DNA from: Rhodospira trueperi
GTDB lineage: Bacteria > Pseudomonadota > Alphaproteobacteria > Rhodospirillales > Rhodospirillaceae
Reading direction: 5' to 3'
Length of the DNA: 64,000 nucleotides
Assembly: GCF_900101965.1 (NCBI RefSeq)
Contig: NZ_FNAP01000007.1
Span: 168,517-232,516, forward strand
Shown: one piece after another, positions 8,670-17,294 of the stretch
Position numbering within the stretch: the stretch's first letter is position 1
How the letters are laid out: each line of letters opens with the position of its first letter
The notes under the pieces: model-generated
Databases searched by the model: none
What the model was told of the DNA's origin: nothing
The model's input: only the letters and a program-made list of their open reading frames with translations
Translations under genes and position numbers: made by a program

Positions 8670-9254
8670 CTATACCCGATCCAGGTCGAGAGCCAACGGA
8701 TAGAAGCGCAAACCCCGGTCGTCGCGCAGGCCGTCCCGCAACGGGCGGAAGCCGAGATGGGTGTAGAAGCCCCGCGCGTAGGGCATCGCCCGCACCCGCA
8801 CCGTCCGCAGATCGGGCGCCTCGGCGCGCAGCCGCCGCAGCGCCATGCTGAACAGAAGCCGGCCCAGGCCGCGCCCCTGCTGATCGCCGCGGACATACAA
8901 GAGCGTCAGATAGCCGTCCCGGTGCATCTCGCAGACCCCCAGGATGGCGCCGCGCCGTTCGGCCAGCAGCATCAGGCTGCCGGCCCTCAGGCGACCGCGC
9001 AGCGCTGGCACTCTGACGAAGTCCCGGAACACCCGGTGTCCCTCGACCGTATTGTCGGTGGCATTGAAGGCGTCGTACTGGGTGATCAGGAAATCACGGA
9101 TGGGGCCGGCGTCGGCCTCCACCGCCGGGCGGGGATGCACGCCCTCGCGGGCGGCCAGCCAGAGCGTGCCTGGATCGCTGAGACGATCAAGAACCGGTTT
9201 TCCGGTATGTTCGCGCGGGGCGGAGGACGAACGCGGTGACGCGGCCAGGCTCAT
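8670..9254 (-). CDS. GNAT family N-acetyltransferase
   Basis: A 194-residue protein with the GNAT fold: the acetyl-CoA binding motif A reads YVRGDQQGRGLGRLLFSMAL (about residues 120-139), preceded by the beta strand GVCEMHRDGYLTLL and followed by a motif B end ARGFYTHLGFRPL. About 40 N-terminal residues before the domain look disordered, so a shorter start is possible. The substrate is unknown. It is 46 bp upstream of holC on the same strand and may be co-transcribed with it. Confidence 0.8.
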   Translation of the reverse strand: MSLAASPRSSSAPREHTGKPVLDRLSDPGTLWLAAREGVHPRPAVEADAGPIRDFLITQYDAFNATDNTVEGHRVFRDFVRVPALRGRLRAGSLMLLAERRGAILGVCEMHRDGYLTLLYVRGDQQGRGLGRLLFSMALRRLRAEAPDLRTVRVRAMPYARGFYTHLGFRPLRDGLRDDRGLRFYPLALDLDRV

Positions 9255-9457
9255 GACCCGATGATGCCCCTGTGCTGGGGTGGCGCATGCCCGGCAGCCG
9301 GCGCTTGTCCGCCGCGTGCCGCGCGGTTAGGAAGGCAGGGGTCGGCCGCAGCCCGAAACCCGATCCCGGCGTTCATCATTGCTGGAGCAGTGGTTTAAAA
9401 ACATTTGAGACCATGCTGATTTGACAGCAGTACGATACGCTTGATGGAAGACCGCTC

Positions 9458-10183
9458 TTGTCCCGACCACCCGCGTTTGGCCCCGCGTTCCGCCGTTCGT
9501 CCCTGCTGTGGCGCCTCCTTGCCTGGGCGCGCGAGCGGCCGTTGGTGGCGGCCTGCCTGTGGGTGACGCTGATCAGCGCCGTCGCCATGGTGGCGATCGA
9601 CCGGCCGCTGGCCCTGATGCTGAAGGCGCAGGTTCAGGGCGAGTGGAAGGGGTTCTGGTCCGTGGTCACCGACCTCGGCACCGGGCTGCACTGGTACCTG
9701 TTGGGTTTTGCCGCCTGGGGGTGGAGTCGGGCCCGCATGGTCAGTGCCCTGAGCGGGCGCGTCTGGGCGCGCTGGCGCGACATCGGCCGCGCCTGGACCG
9801 CGTTCCTCATCGCTCTGGCGGGCACCGGCCTGGTGGTGACGGTGCTGAAGCATTCAATCGGCCGGCTGCGTCCGGTGTGGCTGTTCCGCGAGGACCGCAC
9901 CGGGTTTGATCCGCTGGCCTTCGACGCGGCGGCGGCCAGTTTTCCGTCCGGGCATTCCCAGACCATCTGGGTTGCCATGACGATGCTGATGGTCATGTTC
10001 CCGCGCCACTGGCCGGCGTTCGTTACCCTCGGCGTTCTGGTGGCGTCGAGTCGCCTGTTCGTGACCGTCCACTTTCTGTCGGACGTCCTGATGGGCAGCC
10101 TGATCGGGATCATCGGCGCGGTTCTGGTCGCCCGCTGGGCGCGGGCGCGGGGCTGGCCGGTGCGCATCGGCAAGCCGGTGTAA
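9458..10183 (+). CDS. PAP2 family membrane phosphatase
   Basis: A 241-residue multi-span membrane protein with all three PAP2 motifs: KHSIGRLRP (KX6RP) at about residues 130-138, PSGHS near 166-170, and SRLFVTVHFLSDV (SRX5HX3D) near 200-212. Relatives dephosphorylate lipid phosphates such as phosphatidic acid, PGP or undecaprenyl pyrophosphate at the outer face of the inner membrane. Start taken at a TTG with GGAAG seven bases upstream; no better ATG lies in frame. The downstream gene is convergent. Confidence 0.85.
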   Translation: MSRPPAFGPAFRRSSLLWRLLAWARERPLVAACLWVTLISAVAMVAIDRPLALMLKAQVQGEWKGFWSVVTDLGTGLHWYLLGFAAWGWSRARMVSALSGRVWARWRDIGRAWTAFLIALAGTGLVVTVLKHSIGRLRPVWLFREDRTGFDPLAFDAAAASFPSGHSQTIWVAMTMLMVMFPRHWPAFVTLGVLVASSRLFVTVHFLSDVLMGSLIGIIGAVLVARWARARGWPVRIGKPV

Positions 10184-10319
10184 CGCCCATCTTGGAGCCG
10201 GTCTCTCAGGGCAATGCGAGGGCTGCACGGGGAGAGCGCCGCACGGATCGGGTTTGTCTCGGCCGTTCCTCATCCGATTCGGCCGAACAGCCGTGGCGGT
10301 CGCCTGCCGGAGCTCCGTT

Positions 10320-11657
10320 CTAACCGTCTGCCTCCCGCGCGGTGATGGAGGCTTGGCGCGGTGGCGCGTAGAATCGAAATGTGCTCCGGCCGTCGGACTT
10401 GGCCGAATACATGGCCGCGTCGGCCCGCTTGAGCAGGGTTTCCACGTCCTGGGCATCGTCGGGATAAAAGGCGATGCCCAGCGAGGCGCCAACCCTGACC
10501 GTATGTCCCTTCAGGGTCATCGGCTGTGAGATCAGGTCAATGAGGGTCGTGGAAAGGCGGGGGTATTGGTCTTGGGGATCCTGCCCCTCCATCAGGATGA
10601 CGAATTCGTCGCCCCCCATGCGGATGGCTGTATCGGAGGCCCGCAGTTGACCGCGGATCCGCTCGGCGACTTCCTGCAGCAGCAGGTCGCCAACATCATG
10701 GCCGTACGTGTCGTTGACCTCTTTGAAGTGATCGAGGTCAATGAAGATCAGGGCGAGGCGCTCGTCTTCCCGGCGCGCCCGGGCGATGGCGTGTTGAAGC
10801 CGGTCCATGAGGATCAGACGGTTAGGCAGGTCCGTCAGGGCATCGTGGAACGCCAGATGCCTGATCTGTTCATCCTCGATGTGGCTGGCGGTGATATCAC
10901 GGCAGACGGCCACGTAGCGGACGTGCTTGCTGGCCCGATCCGAGGCGCGATTGATGGTCAGCCATTGCAGGTAGGCTTCGCCGTTCTTGCGCCGGTTCCA
11001 GATTTTTCCCTGCCACCTGCCCTGTTCGCGCAGCGCGTCCCAGATTTCGCGGTAAAAGTCGTCGTCATGCCGGTTCGAGCGAAGAATGGCTGGTGTTTTT
11101 CCGATCACCTCGTCCTGACTGAAGCCGGTGATCTGGGTGAAGGCCGGATTGACGGTGAGAATGCGGGCATTCGCGTCGGTGACCATGATGCCTTCCGCCG
11201 AGTGCTCATAGACGGTGGTGGCCAGCCGCAGATCATCTTCGGCGCCCAGAAAGCGCCGGTAGAACCGGTGCATGGCCTCGATCGACGTACAGACAAGCAG
11301 GGCATCGACCAGGAACACCGCGTTGGAGATCATCATCTCGTTTTCAAGTTCGAACTTCCAGCTCATGTAAGGGGGCCAGAACAGGTAGCTGGCCATGACC
11401 GTGCCGAGAACCGCGGCGAACATCCCGGTCCAGAAACCGCCCACCACGGCGGCGATCGCGACCGAAGGGAAGAAGGTGATGTACTGAATGCCGCCGTCGA
11501 GCGGGGCGATCGCGAGGCGCACCAAAAGGGCGACCCCCATAAGCCCCGCGACAAAAACGTAATTCAAGAATACAACTTTTCCTGTCGCCGCCCGCGATTG
11601 AAGGCGACGTAAAATGGTATCCGTAAGAAACTGCGTATTGAACGTTCTGTTTGGCAT
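10320..11657 (-). CDS. Membrane-anchored PAS-GGDEF diguanylate cyclase
   Basis: About 445 residues. Three hydrophobic segments in the first 125 residues resemble the DUF4118/MASE-like membrane sensor. A PAS domain follows (about 145-265, TVYEHSAEGIMVTDANARIL ... GKIWNRRKNGEAY), then a C-terminal GGDEF domain with HDALTDLPNR, DLDHFKEVND and an intact MGGDEF. The product-inhibition I-site RxxD is present as RASD five residues before GGDEF. It should therefore make cyclic di-GMP and be feedback-inhibited. A GTG six codons upstream is an alternative start; neither start has a strong ribosome-binding site. Confidence 0.9.
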   Translation of the reverse strand: MPNRTFNTQFLTDTILRRLQSRAATGKVVFLNYVFVAGLMGVALLVRLAIAPLDGGIQYITFFPSVAIAAVVGGFWTGMFAAVLGTVMASYLFWPPYMSWKFELENEMMISNAVFLVDALLVCTSIEAMHRFYRRFLGAEDDLRLATTVYEHSAEGIMVTDANARILTVNPAFTQITGFSQDEVIGKTPAILRSNRHDDDFYREIWDALREQGRWQGKIWNRRKNGEAYLQWLTINRASDRASKHVRYVAVCRDITASHIEDEQIRHLAFHDALTDLPNRLILMDRLQHAIARARREDERLALIFIDLDHFKEVNDTYGHDVGDLLLQEVAERIRGQLRASDTAIRMGGDEFVILMEGQDPQDQYPRLSTTLIDLISQPMTLKGHTVRVGASLGIAFYPDDAQDVETLLKRADAAMYSAKSDGRSTFRFYAPPRQASITAREADG

Positions 11658-11980
11658 CGAACCGTCGCGGGACACAGTATTCGAGCGACTCGATGATCAC
11701 GGCCGGCAGCCTTCCGTCGGTGACCACGCTTTCGCCCCTCCTCCGACCGAAGTCAGGCGATCCCAATTCACGGAACCGTGAACCGACACTCCCCCCCCTT
11801 AACGTTTCCCTCCGTCCATCTCTAAAGATAGGCCAAGATGCCGCGTTCGGAAACCACCACAACCGGTGTTTCTGTTCGCTGGCCACGGCTTGATGCCGGT
11901 CGAGACGACAGCGGCGGGATCGCGCGGTGCGAGTTGGCGAGGCGATCCCGACACTACCGCGAAGCCAAGCGGTCGATCCG
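11658..11980. other. Intergenic stretch without a recognised gene
   Basis: The stretch lies upstream of the diguanylate cyclase start and at the 3' end of the TlpA gene. I see only short open frames without family features and no clear hairpin. Its 11780-11840 part is less GC-rich than its surroundings and could carry the cyclase promoter. Confidence 0.4.
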
Positions 11981-12628
11981 TCAGCCTCCGGACCCCGCCG
12001 CCGCCAGCGCTTCTACCCGCTTGCGCAGGTCGCTCACCAACGGCGCGTGGGTCCAGTCGATCATGCCGACATGCTGGCCGATCAGACGTCCGGTTCCGTC
12101 GAGGATAAAGCTTGTCGGTAGTCCGCCCACCTGCATGGCTTCGGACAGTGCCTTGTCGGAGTCATGGTACAGGGGCAGGTTCAGCCAGCCCTGGTCGTCG
12201 GCGAACTCCTTGACGTCCCGCATGGTCATCCGATCCGTCGACACCGCGACGACGGCGAAATGCGGCCCGCCCAGGCTGGCCTGCAACTGGTCCAGCCCCG
12301 GCATTTCCCGCACGCACGGCGGGCACCATGTGGCCCAGAAGTTCAGGACGACGACCTTGCCGCGAAAGTCCTCCAGGGACACCGTCCGGCCCTGTTCGTC
12401 CTTGAAGGGCGCGCCCCGGACCGCGGCATTGTGCGGGGTCCGTTCCATGGTCGTCAGCAGAGTGACGGCGCCGCGCCCGCCGACCACGTAATCGCTGGTG
12501 ACGTTGGGAATGATCAGACCGGCGCTTGCAACGGTGAAGCCGATGATGATGATGGCCAGAACGAGAAGCGACCGTGTCTGCTTTCTGGGTGGGGTCTGGC
12601 TTCCGGATGGGCGTTTGGTGACTTTCAA
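11981..12628 (-). CDS. TlpA/ResA-type periplasmic thioredoxin-like protein
   Basis: About 215 residues. One N-terminal membrane anchor (about 20-42, [21 protein letters not shown]) is followed by a thioredoxin fold of the AhpC/TSA-Redoxin kind, with [19 protein letters not shown] (active-site WCPPC) and [21 protein letters not shown] (cis-proline TP-like loop as LPTS). It is probably a thiol-disulfide reductant for periplasmic or cytochrome c maturation targets. The only plausible start is a TTG at 12628 without a clear ribosome-binding site, and argH starts 15 bp away on the other strand. The very long open frame that continues upstream over argH is a shadow. Confidence 0.85.
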   Translation of the reverse strand: MKVTKRPSGSQTPPRKQTRSLLVLAIIIIGFTVASAGLIIPNVTSDYVVGGRGAVTLLTTMERTPHNAAVRGAPFKDEQGRTVSLEDFRGKVVVLNFWATWCPPCVREMPGLDQLQASLGGPHFAVVAVSTDRMTMRDVKEFADDQGWLNLPLYHDSDKALSEAMQVGGLPTSFILDGTGRLIGQHVGMIDWTHAPLVSDLRKRVEALAAAGSGG

Positions 12629-12643
12629 GGTGGGTGGTCCCGG

Positions 12644-14077
12644 ATGGACGTGAACGATTGCGACGACGAACAGGCGCGGACGGGCGCCCGCAGCAGCATG
12701 TGGGGCGGGCGTTTCGCCGACGGCCCGGCGGCGGTGATGGAGCGCATCAACGCCTCCATCGACTTCGACAAACGGCTGTTCCGTCAGGACATCGCCGGGT
12801 CGAAGGCGCATTGCCGCATGCTGATGGAAACCGGCATCATTCCGCGCGATGACGGCGCGGCCATATTGGCCGGGCTCGATCAGGTTCTGCAAGAGATCGT
12901 TGAGGGACGCTTCGCCTTTAGTACGGCGTTGGAAGACATCCACATGAACGTGGAGTCCCGCCTGCGCGAGATCATCGGCCCCGCCGCCGGCCGGCTGCAC
13001 ACGGCACGCTCGCGCAACGATCAGGTGGCCACGGATTTCAAGCTGTGGACGCGCGACGCCATCGACGGGCTGGACGCACGCCTGACCGCGCTTCAGGCGG
13101 CCCTGCTTGATCAGGCGGAGGCCCATGCCGACGCGGTCATGCCCGGGTTCACGCACCTGCAGGCGGCGCAGCCGGTGACCTTCGGCCATCACATGCTGGC
13201 CTATGTCGAGATGTTCGGCCGCGACCGGGGCCGCCTGCGTGATGCCCGCGCGCGGCTGAACGAATGCCCGCTGGGCGCCGCCGCGCTGGCCGGCACCGGC
13301 TTTCCGATCGACCGGGCAATGACGGCCGATCTGCTGGGCTTCGACCGGCCAGCGGCCAACAGCTTGGATGCCGTCTCCGACCGCGATTTCGCCGTCGAGG
13401 TGCTGGCCGCCGCCAGCCTGTGCGCTGTCCACCTGTCTCGGCTGGCTGAGGAACTGGTGATCTGGACCAGTGCCCAGTTCCGCTTCGTCGCGCTGTCCGA
13501 CCGTTTCACCACCGGCAGTTCCATCATGCCGCAGAAGCGCAATCCGGACGCCGCCGAGTTGATTCGCGCCAAGACCGGGCGCGTCATCGGCCACCTGAAC
13601 GGCCTGCTGATCGTCATGAAGGGGCTGCCGCTGGCCTATTCCAAGGACATGCAGGAGGACAAGGAGCCCGTCTTCGAGACGGTCGAGACCCTGGACCTGT
13701 GCCTCTCCGCCATGGCCGGCATGGTCGCGGATCTGACCGTCAACCGGGATCGGCTGGCGGCGGCGGCCGGCGCCGGGTTCTCCACCGCCACCGACATCGC
13801 CGACTGGCTGGTGCGGGAACTCGGCGTGCCGTTCCGCGACGCGCATCATGTGACCGGCGCTATCGTCAAGCTCGCCGAGGACAAGGGCGTCGGGCTGGAG
13901 GACCTCTCCTTGGCCGACCTCCAGTCGGTCGAGCCGCGCATCACCGGCGGCCTTCGTCTCGACTCGGCCGGGTCCGCGGCGGCGCGGACCAGTCTGGGCG
14001 GCACCGCGCCCGACCGCGTCCGCGAAGCCTGTACCGCCGCCCGCCAACGATTCCTGAACCCGGAGGACCGCACATGA
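12644..14077 (+). CDS. argH: Argininosuccinate lyase
   Basis: A 477-residue fumarase/aspartase-superfamily enzyme that splits argininosuccinate to arginine and fumarate. Landmarks: [11 protein letters not shown] near the start, the DIHMNVES and [16 protein letters not shown] segments, the [15 protein letters not shown] segment with the catalytic His, and the superfamily signature loop [18 protein letters not shown]. Start taken at MDVNDC, with AAGGTGG about 10 bases upstream; MWGGRF 18 codons later is an alternative. It overlaps the next gene by four bases (ATGA) in an argH-lipoprotein-lysA operon. Confidence 0.95.
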   Translation: MDVNDCDDEQARTGARSSMWGGRFADGPAAVMERINASIDFDKRLFRQDIAGSKAHCRMLMETGIIPRDDGAAILAGLDQVLQEIVEGRFAFSTALEDIHMNVESRLREIIGPAAGRLHTARSRNDQVATDFKLWTRDAIDGLDARLTALQAALLDQAEAHADAVMPGFTHLQAAQPVTFGHHMLAYVEMFGRDRGRLRDARARLNECPLGAAALAGTGFPIDRAMTADLLGFDRPAANSLDAVSDRDFAVEVLAAASLCAVHLSRLAEELVIWTSAQFRFVALSDRFTTGSSIMPQKRNPDAAELIRAKTGRVIGHLNGLLIVMKGLPLAYSKDMQEDKEPVFETVETLDLCLSAMAGMVADLTVNRDRLAAAAGAGFSTATDIADWLVRELGVPFRDAHHVTGAIVKLAEDKGVGLEDLSLADLQSVEPRITGGLRLDSAGSAAARTSLGGTAPDRVREACTAARQRFLNPEDRT

Positions 14078-14277
14078 CCCTCTCCCGTGTTGTCCTGCTG
14101 GGGATCCTCGCGACGACCGGCCTGGCCGTCGGACTGTCGGGCTGCGGTCGAAAGGCCGCGAATCTGGCGCCCGAGGACAGCACGTATCCGCGCGTCTATC
14201 CGGCGCCGGCCGATCCCGAGAACGCGCCGCGTGCGCCCACCCTGTCGGACGAGACGGCGGACGACGAATTTCTCTGA
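14074..14277 (+). CDS. lptM: Small LptM/YifL-like lipoprotein
   Basis: A 67-residue lipoprotein: an N-terminal hydrophobic segment then the lipobox LSGC at about residues 22-25 (the Cys would be lipidated) and an acidic, proline-rich tail. A strong GGAGG lies seven bases before the ATG. Its place between argH and lysA is the conserved location of LptM-type lipoproteins, which in E. coli help LptD fold and mature in the outer membrane. The gene symbol rests on size, lipobox and synteny, as the sequence is too short for more. Confidence 0.75.
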   Translation: MTLSRVVLLGILATTGLAVGLSGCGRKAANLAPEDSTYPRVYPAPADPENAPRAPTLSDETADDEFL

Positions 14278-14309
14278 CGCACCCCCCGCGAGCACAAGGC
14301 CCAGACTCC

Positions 14310-15578
14310 ATGCATCATTTCAGTTACAGGGACGGCCTGCTGCATGCCGAGGACGTGCCCCTGACCCGGATCGCCGAACAGGTCGGCACGCCTTGCTACG
14401 TCTATTCCACCGCCACGCTGACCCGGCATGTCCGGGCCTTCGCCGATGCCTTTTCCGGGCTCGATGCCATGATCTGCTTCGCGATGAAGGCCAACGGCAA
14501 CCGCGCCGTGCTGCGTCTGCTGACCGGGCTCGGGGCCGGGGTGGACGTGGTCTCCGGCGGAGAGATGGCGCTGGCCCTGGCGGCCGGGGCGCGGGCCGAC
14601 AGGATCGTCTTTTCCGGGGTCGGCAAGACGGCGGCGGAGATGACGGCGGCCCTGGAAGCCGGGGTGCATCAAATCAACGTGGAAAGCGAACCCGAGTTGG
14701 AGGCGCTGGATGCCGTGGCGCGCGGCCTGGGCACGCGGGCGCCGGTGGCTATCCGCGTCAATCCGGACGTGGACGCCGCCACCCACCACAAGATCACCAC
14801 GGGCAAGGCGGAGAACAAGTTCGGCATCGAATGGACCAGCGCCCGCCGGGTGTTCCGCCGCGCCATGACCCTGGAGGGCATTGCCCTGAAGGGCATCGCG
14901 CTGCACATCGGCTCGCAGATCCTGGATCTGGCGCCGTTCGAGGCGGCCTTCCTGAAGGTTCGTGATCTGGTCGCCCTGCTGCGCGCCGACGGCGTGACGG
15001 TCGAGCGGCTCGACCTGGGCGGCGGCCTCGGCGTGCCCTACCGCCACGGCGACAACGCGCCGCCGCCGCCGGCCGCGTACGCCGATGTCGTGCGCCGGAC
15101 GGTCGGTGACCTGGGCTGCGCCCTGACCATCGAGCCCGGCCGGGCCATCGCGGGCAATGCGGGCGTGCTGCTGTCCCGGGTGATCTATCGGAAGGAGGGC
15201 GTCACGAAGGCCTTCGCCATCGTGGACGCGGCCATGAACGACCTGATGCGCCCGGCCCTGTACGACGCCGAGCACGAGATCTGGCCGGTGCGGGAGGCAC
15301 CGCGCGACGCCGAACGGGCGCTGATCGACGTGGTCGGCCCGGTGTGCGAGTCCACCGATACCTTCGCCCGCGATGTCTCACTGCCGCCGCTGGTGACGGA
15401 GGACCTTATCGCGTTCATGACCGCCGGGGCGTATGGCGCCGTCATGGCCAACCAATACAACGGCCGGCCGCTGGTGCCGGAAGTGTTGGTGGACGGCGAC
15501 CGGTTCCATGTCGTGCGGCGCCGGCCGACGATGGAGGAGATGGGCTCCCTGGAAGACACGCCGCCGTGGCTTGAGTGA
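14310..15578 (+). CDS. lysA: Diaminopimelate decarboxylase
   Basis: A 422-residue PLP enzyme of the alanine-racemase fold that makes lysine from meso-diaminopimelate. The PLP lysine lies in ICFAMKANGN (K about 56). HIGSQILDLAPF, the glycine-rich phosphate-binding LGGGLGVPYR and the EPGRAIAGNAGVLL loop follow, and the C-terminal part has VGPVCESTDTFA with the catalytic Cys contributed across the dimer. Third gene of the argH-lptM-lysA operon, 32 bp after the lipoprotein. Confidence 0.95.
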   Translation: MHHFSYRDGLLHAEDVPLTRIAEQVGTPCYVYSTATLTRHVRAFADAFSGLDAMICFAMKANGNRAVLRLLTGLGAGVDVVSGGEMALALAAGARADRIVFSGVGKTAAEMTAALEAGVHQINVESEPELEALDAVARGLGTRAPVAIRVNPDVDAATHHKITTGKAENKFGIEWTSARRVFRRAMTLEGIALKGIALHIGSQILDLAPFEAAFLKVRDLVALLRADGVTVERLDLGGGLGVPYRHGDNAPPPPAAYADVVRRTVGDLGCALTIEPGRAIAGNAGVLLSRVIYRKEGVTKAFAIVDAAMNDLMRPALYDAEHEIWPVREAPRDAERALIDVVGPVCESTDTFARDVSLPPLVTEDLIAFMTAGAYGAVMANQYNGRPLVPEVLVDGDRFHVVRRRPTMEEMGSLEDTPPWLE

Positions 15579-15853
15579 AGCCGTCAGGCGTCGGTTGGAG
15601 TGAGCCGTGCGACCCCCAACGTCGGCCGGATCCGGTGGGGTTCGGCGCGTCGCATTTAACCCCAGCCTACGGGAAGGCAGCCGACGCACGCGAACCAATC
15701 AAGCGGTTATCGACTCACCCGGCTCTTGGTCGCTGGCCTATCCTCTGCGTTCGGGAACATCGCACTCGGTGCAGGGCAATCGGGTGAAAGGGGGGGCGCA
15801 AAGACGCGGGGGGATCGAGTGCCTTGGGGTGGAACGCCCCAACTCTTTTTTGG

Positions 15854-15940
15854 GTAGGGTGGATTCGCCCCGCGCCGCGGGGCAATCCGCCGCTTGGCTG
15901 TGATGCGGCGGGTTGCGCCTTTGGCGCGAACCCGCCCTAC
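15854..15940. repeat. Palindromic intergenic element in the lysA-csoR gap
   Basis: Two nested inverted repeats: GTAGGGTGGATTCGCC with GGCAATCCGCC around CGCGCCGCG, then GCGGGTTGCGCC with GGCGCGAACCCGC ending CCTAC, which pairs with the leading GTAGG. It resembles the 'GTAGGGCGGGTTCG' class of dispersed elements. The rest of the 478-bp gap between lysA and the metal regulator (15579-16056) shows no gene. Confidence 0.6.
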
Positions 15941-16003
15941 GAAGTTTCGCATTTCGTCAACCGTGCATTCACGCGATTGCCCTGGCACTCGGTAGTTGCG
16001 CTC

Positions 16004-16020
16004 ATCCCCTCCAGGGGGAT
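16004..16020. promoter_or_regulatory. Probable CsoR/RcnR/InrS-type operator
   Basis: ATCCCCTCCAGGGGGAT, a C-tract/G-tract inverted repeat flanked by AT, is the classic operator form for DUF156 (CsoR/RcnR/InrS) repressors. It lies 36 bp before the start of the DUF156 regulator gene, so it fits autoregulation of the regulator-exporter operon. Confidence 0.65.
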
Positions 16021-16056
16021 AGGATAGAGCGGTTCAAACAGGCTGGGAGCATTTGA

Positions 16057-16368
16057 ATGCCGTCCGCCGATACGGAAATCCTGACCGACCCGACTGCCTC
16101 CGACGCGGTCCACGCCACCCACGGCGACATCGTCAAGCGCCTGCGCCGGGCGGAGGGCCATTTGCGCAAGATCAGTTCCATGATCGAGGAGCAACGCCCC
16201 TGCGTCGATGTGGCCCAGCAACTCGCGGCCGTGGAAGCGGCGGTGCGGCAGGCCAAGCAGGTCTTCATCCGCGACCACATCGACCACTGCCTTGACGGGG
16301 TGGTTCGCGAGGGGCCTGAGGCCAAGGCGGTGCTGGCTGAGTTCAAGGAGATTTCCCGGTACCTGTGA
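16057..16368 (+). CDS. Metal-sensing repressor of the CsoR/RcnR family (InrS-like ligand set)
   Basis: A 103-residue all-helical DUF156 protein. Ligand positions are C49, H74 and C78, with the spacing of the Cys-His-Cys set of CsoR and InrS (RcnR has His at the last place). Histidines at 19 and 22 lie roughly where InrS and RcnR use an N-terminal His. Because the next gene is a Ni/Co exporter, a nickel or cobalt sensor of InrS type is the best guess; copper is less likely. GGGAG lies 9 bases before the ATG, and a G/C-tract operator lies just upstream. Confidence 0.85.
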   Translation: MPSADTEILTDPTASDAVHATHGDIVKRLRRAEGHLRKISSMIEEQRPCVDVAQQLAAVEAAVRQAKQVFIRDHIDHCLDGVVREGPEAKAVLAEFKEISRYL

Positions 16369-16394
16369 CCCGGCGCGCGGAAAGGACGACCCCC

Positions 16395-17255
16395 ATGGAT
16401 CTGACCACGGCCATATCAGAGGGCAGCGGCCAGCCCGTGCTGCTGGCGGTCACCGCGCTGGCGCTGGGCGCCCTGCACGGGTTGGAACCCGGGCATTCGA
16501 AAACCATGATGGCCGCGTTCATCGTCGCCGTGCGCGGCACCGTGGCGCAGGCCGTGATGCTGGGGCTGTCTGCCGCCGCCTCCCACACCCTGATCGTCTG
16601 GATTCTGGCGGTGCTGGCCTTGCACTTCGGCGAACAGATCATCGGTGAGGGGCTGGAGCCCTGGTTCATGATGGCGTCCGGCGGGATCATCCTGGTGATC
16701 GCCGCCTGGATGTGGACGCAGACGCGCCGGGCCGGGACCGACCCGCGGCCCGAGTCGCACCATCACGATCACGATCACGATCACGTTCATCATCATCACC
16801 ATGACGACCATCATCACCATCATCATGCGCATCCCCTCCCCGGGGAAGGGTTTGGGGATGCTCACGCCCGCGCCCACGCGCGCGAGATCGAGGCCCGTTT
16901 TGGTGGCGCGGCGGCGGACGGCGGGGCTACCATGGCCCAGGTCGTGCTGTTCGGCCTGACCGGCGGGTTGATCCCGTGTTCGGCGGCGATCACGGTCCTG
17001 ATCCTGTGTCTGCACCTGGACCGCTTCTGGCTGGGCGTGGGACTGGTCGGGGCCTTCAGCATCGGCCTCGCCGTCACCCTTGTCATCGCCGGAGTGGTGG
17101 CGGCGGTGGGGCTGCGCGCGGTCGTCCGTCGGACCCATCGGTTCGACCGCTGGCTGGCGCGGGCGCCTTACCTCTCCGCCGCGATCATCGCCGTGATCGG
17201 GGTCGGCATGATCGCCTTCGGCTGGAGCCACCTGTCGGCGGGCCACGGCGCCTGA
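16395..17255 (+). CDS. rcnA: Nickel/cobalt efflux permease (RcnA family)
   Basis: A 286-residue NiCoT-superfamily membrane protein. The first helix pair carries the metal motif LHGLEPGHSKT (about residues 27-37). A His/Asp-rich loop runs from about 122 to 146, and the second half has FGLTGGLIPCSAAITVLI and FSIGLAVTLV. RcnA exports Ni and Co from the cytoplasm. AAAGGA precedes the ATG, 26 bp after the regulator's stop, so the two form an operon. The convergent neighbour is arsJ, 39 bp away. Confidence 0.9.
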   Translation: MDLTTAISEGSGQPVLLAVTALALGALHGLEPGHSKTMMAAFIVAVRGTVAQAVMLGLSAAASHTLIVWILAVLALHFGEQIIGEGLEPWFMMASGGIILVIAAWMWTQTRRAGTDPRPESHHHDHDHDHVHHHHHDDHHHHHHAHPLPGEGFGDAHARAHAREIEARFGGAAADGGATMAQVVLFGLTGGLIPCSAAITVLILCLHLDRFWLGVGLVGAFSIGLAVTLVIAGVVAAVGLRAVVRRTHRFDRWLARAPYLSAAIIAVIGVGMIAFGWSHLSAGHGA

Positions 17256-17294
17256 CCTGCGGGACGGCGCCGGTCGACCGGGCAATCGGGGCCG

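Noticed and set aside
9421..9443. TTGACA as -35 of a promoter for the PAP2 gene
   Set aside because: No acceptable -10 hexamer occurs at 16-18 bp spacing.
12629..14311. Long minus-strand open frame over argH joined to the TlpA-like protein
   Set aside because: The part over argH is low-complexity and has no family features; argH on the other strand is unmistakable. Only 11981-12628 is accepted.
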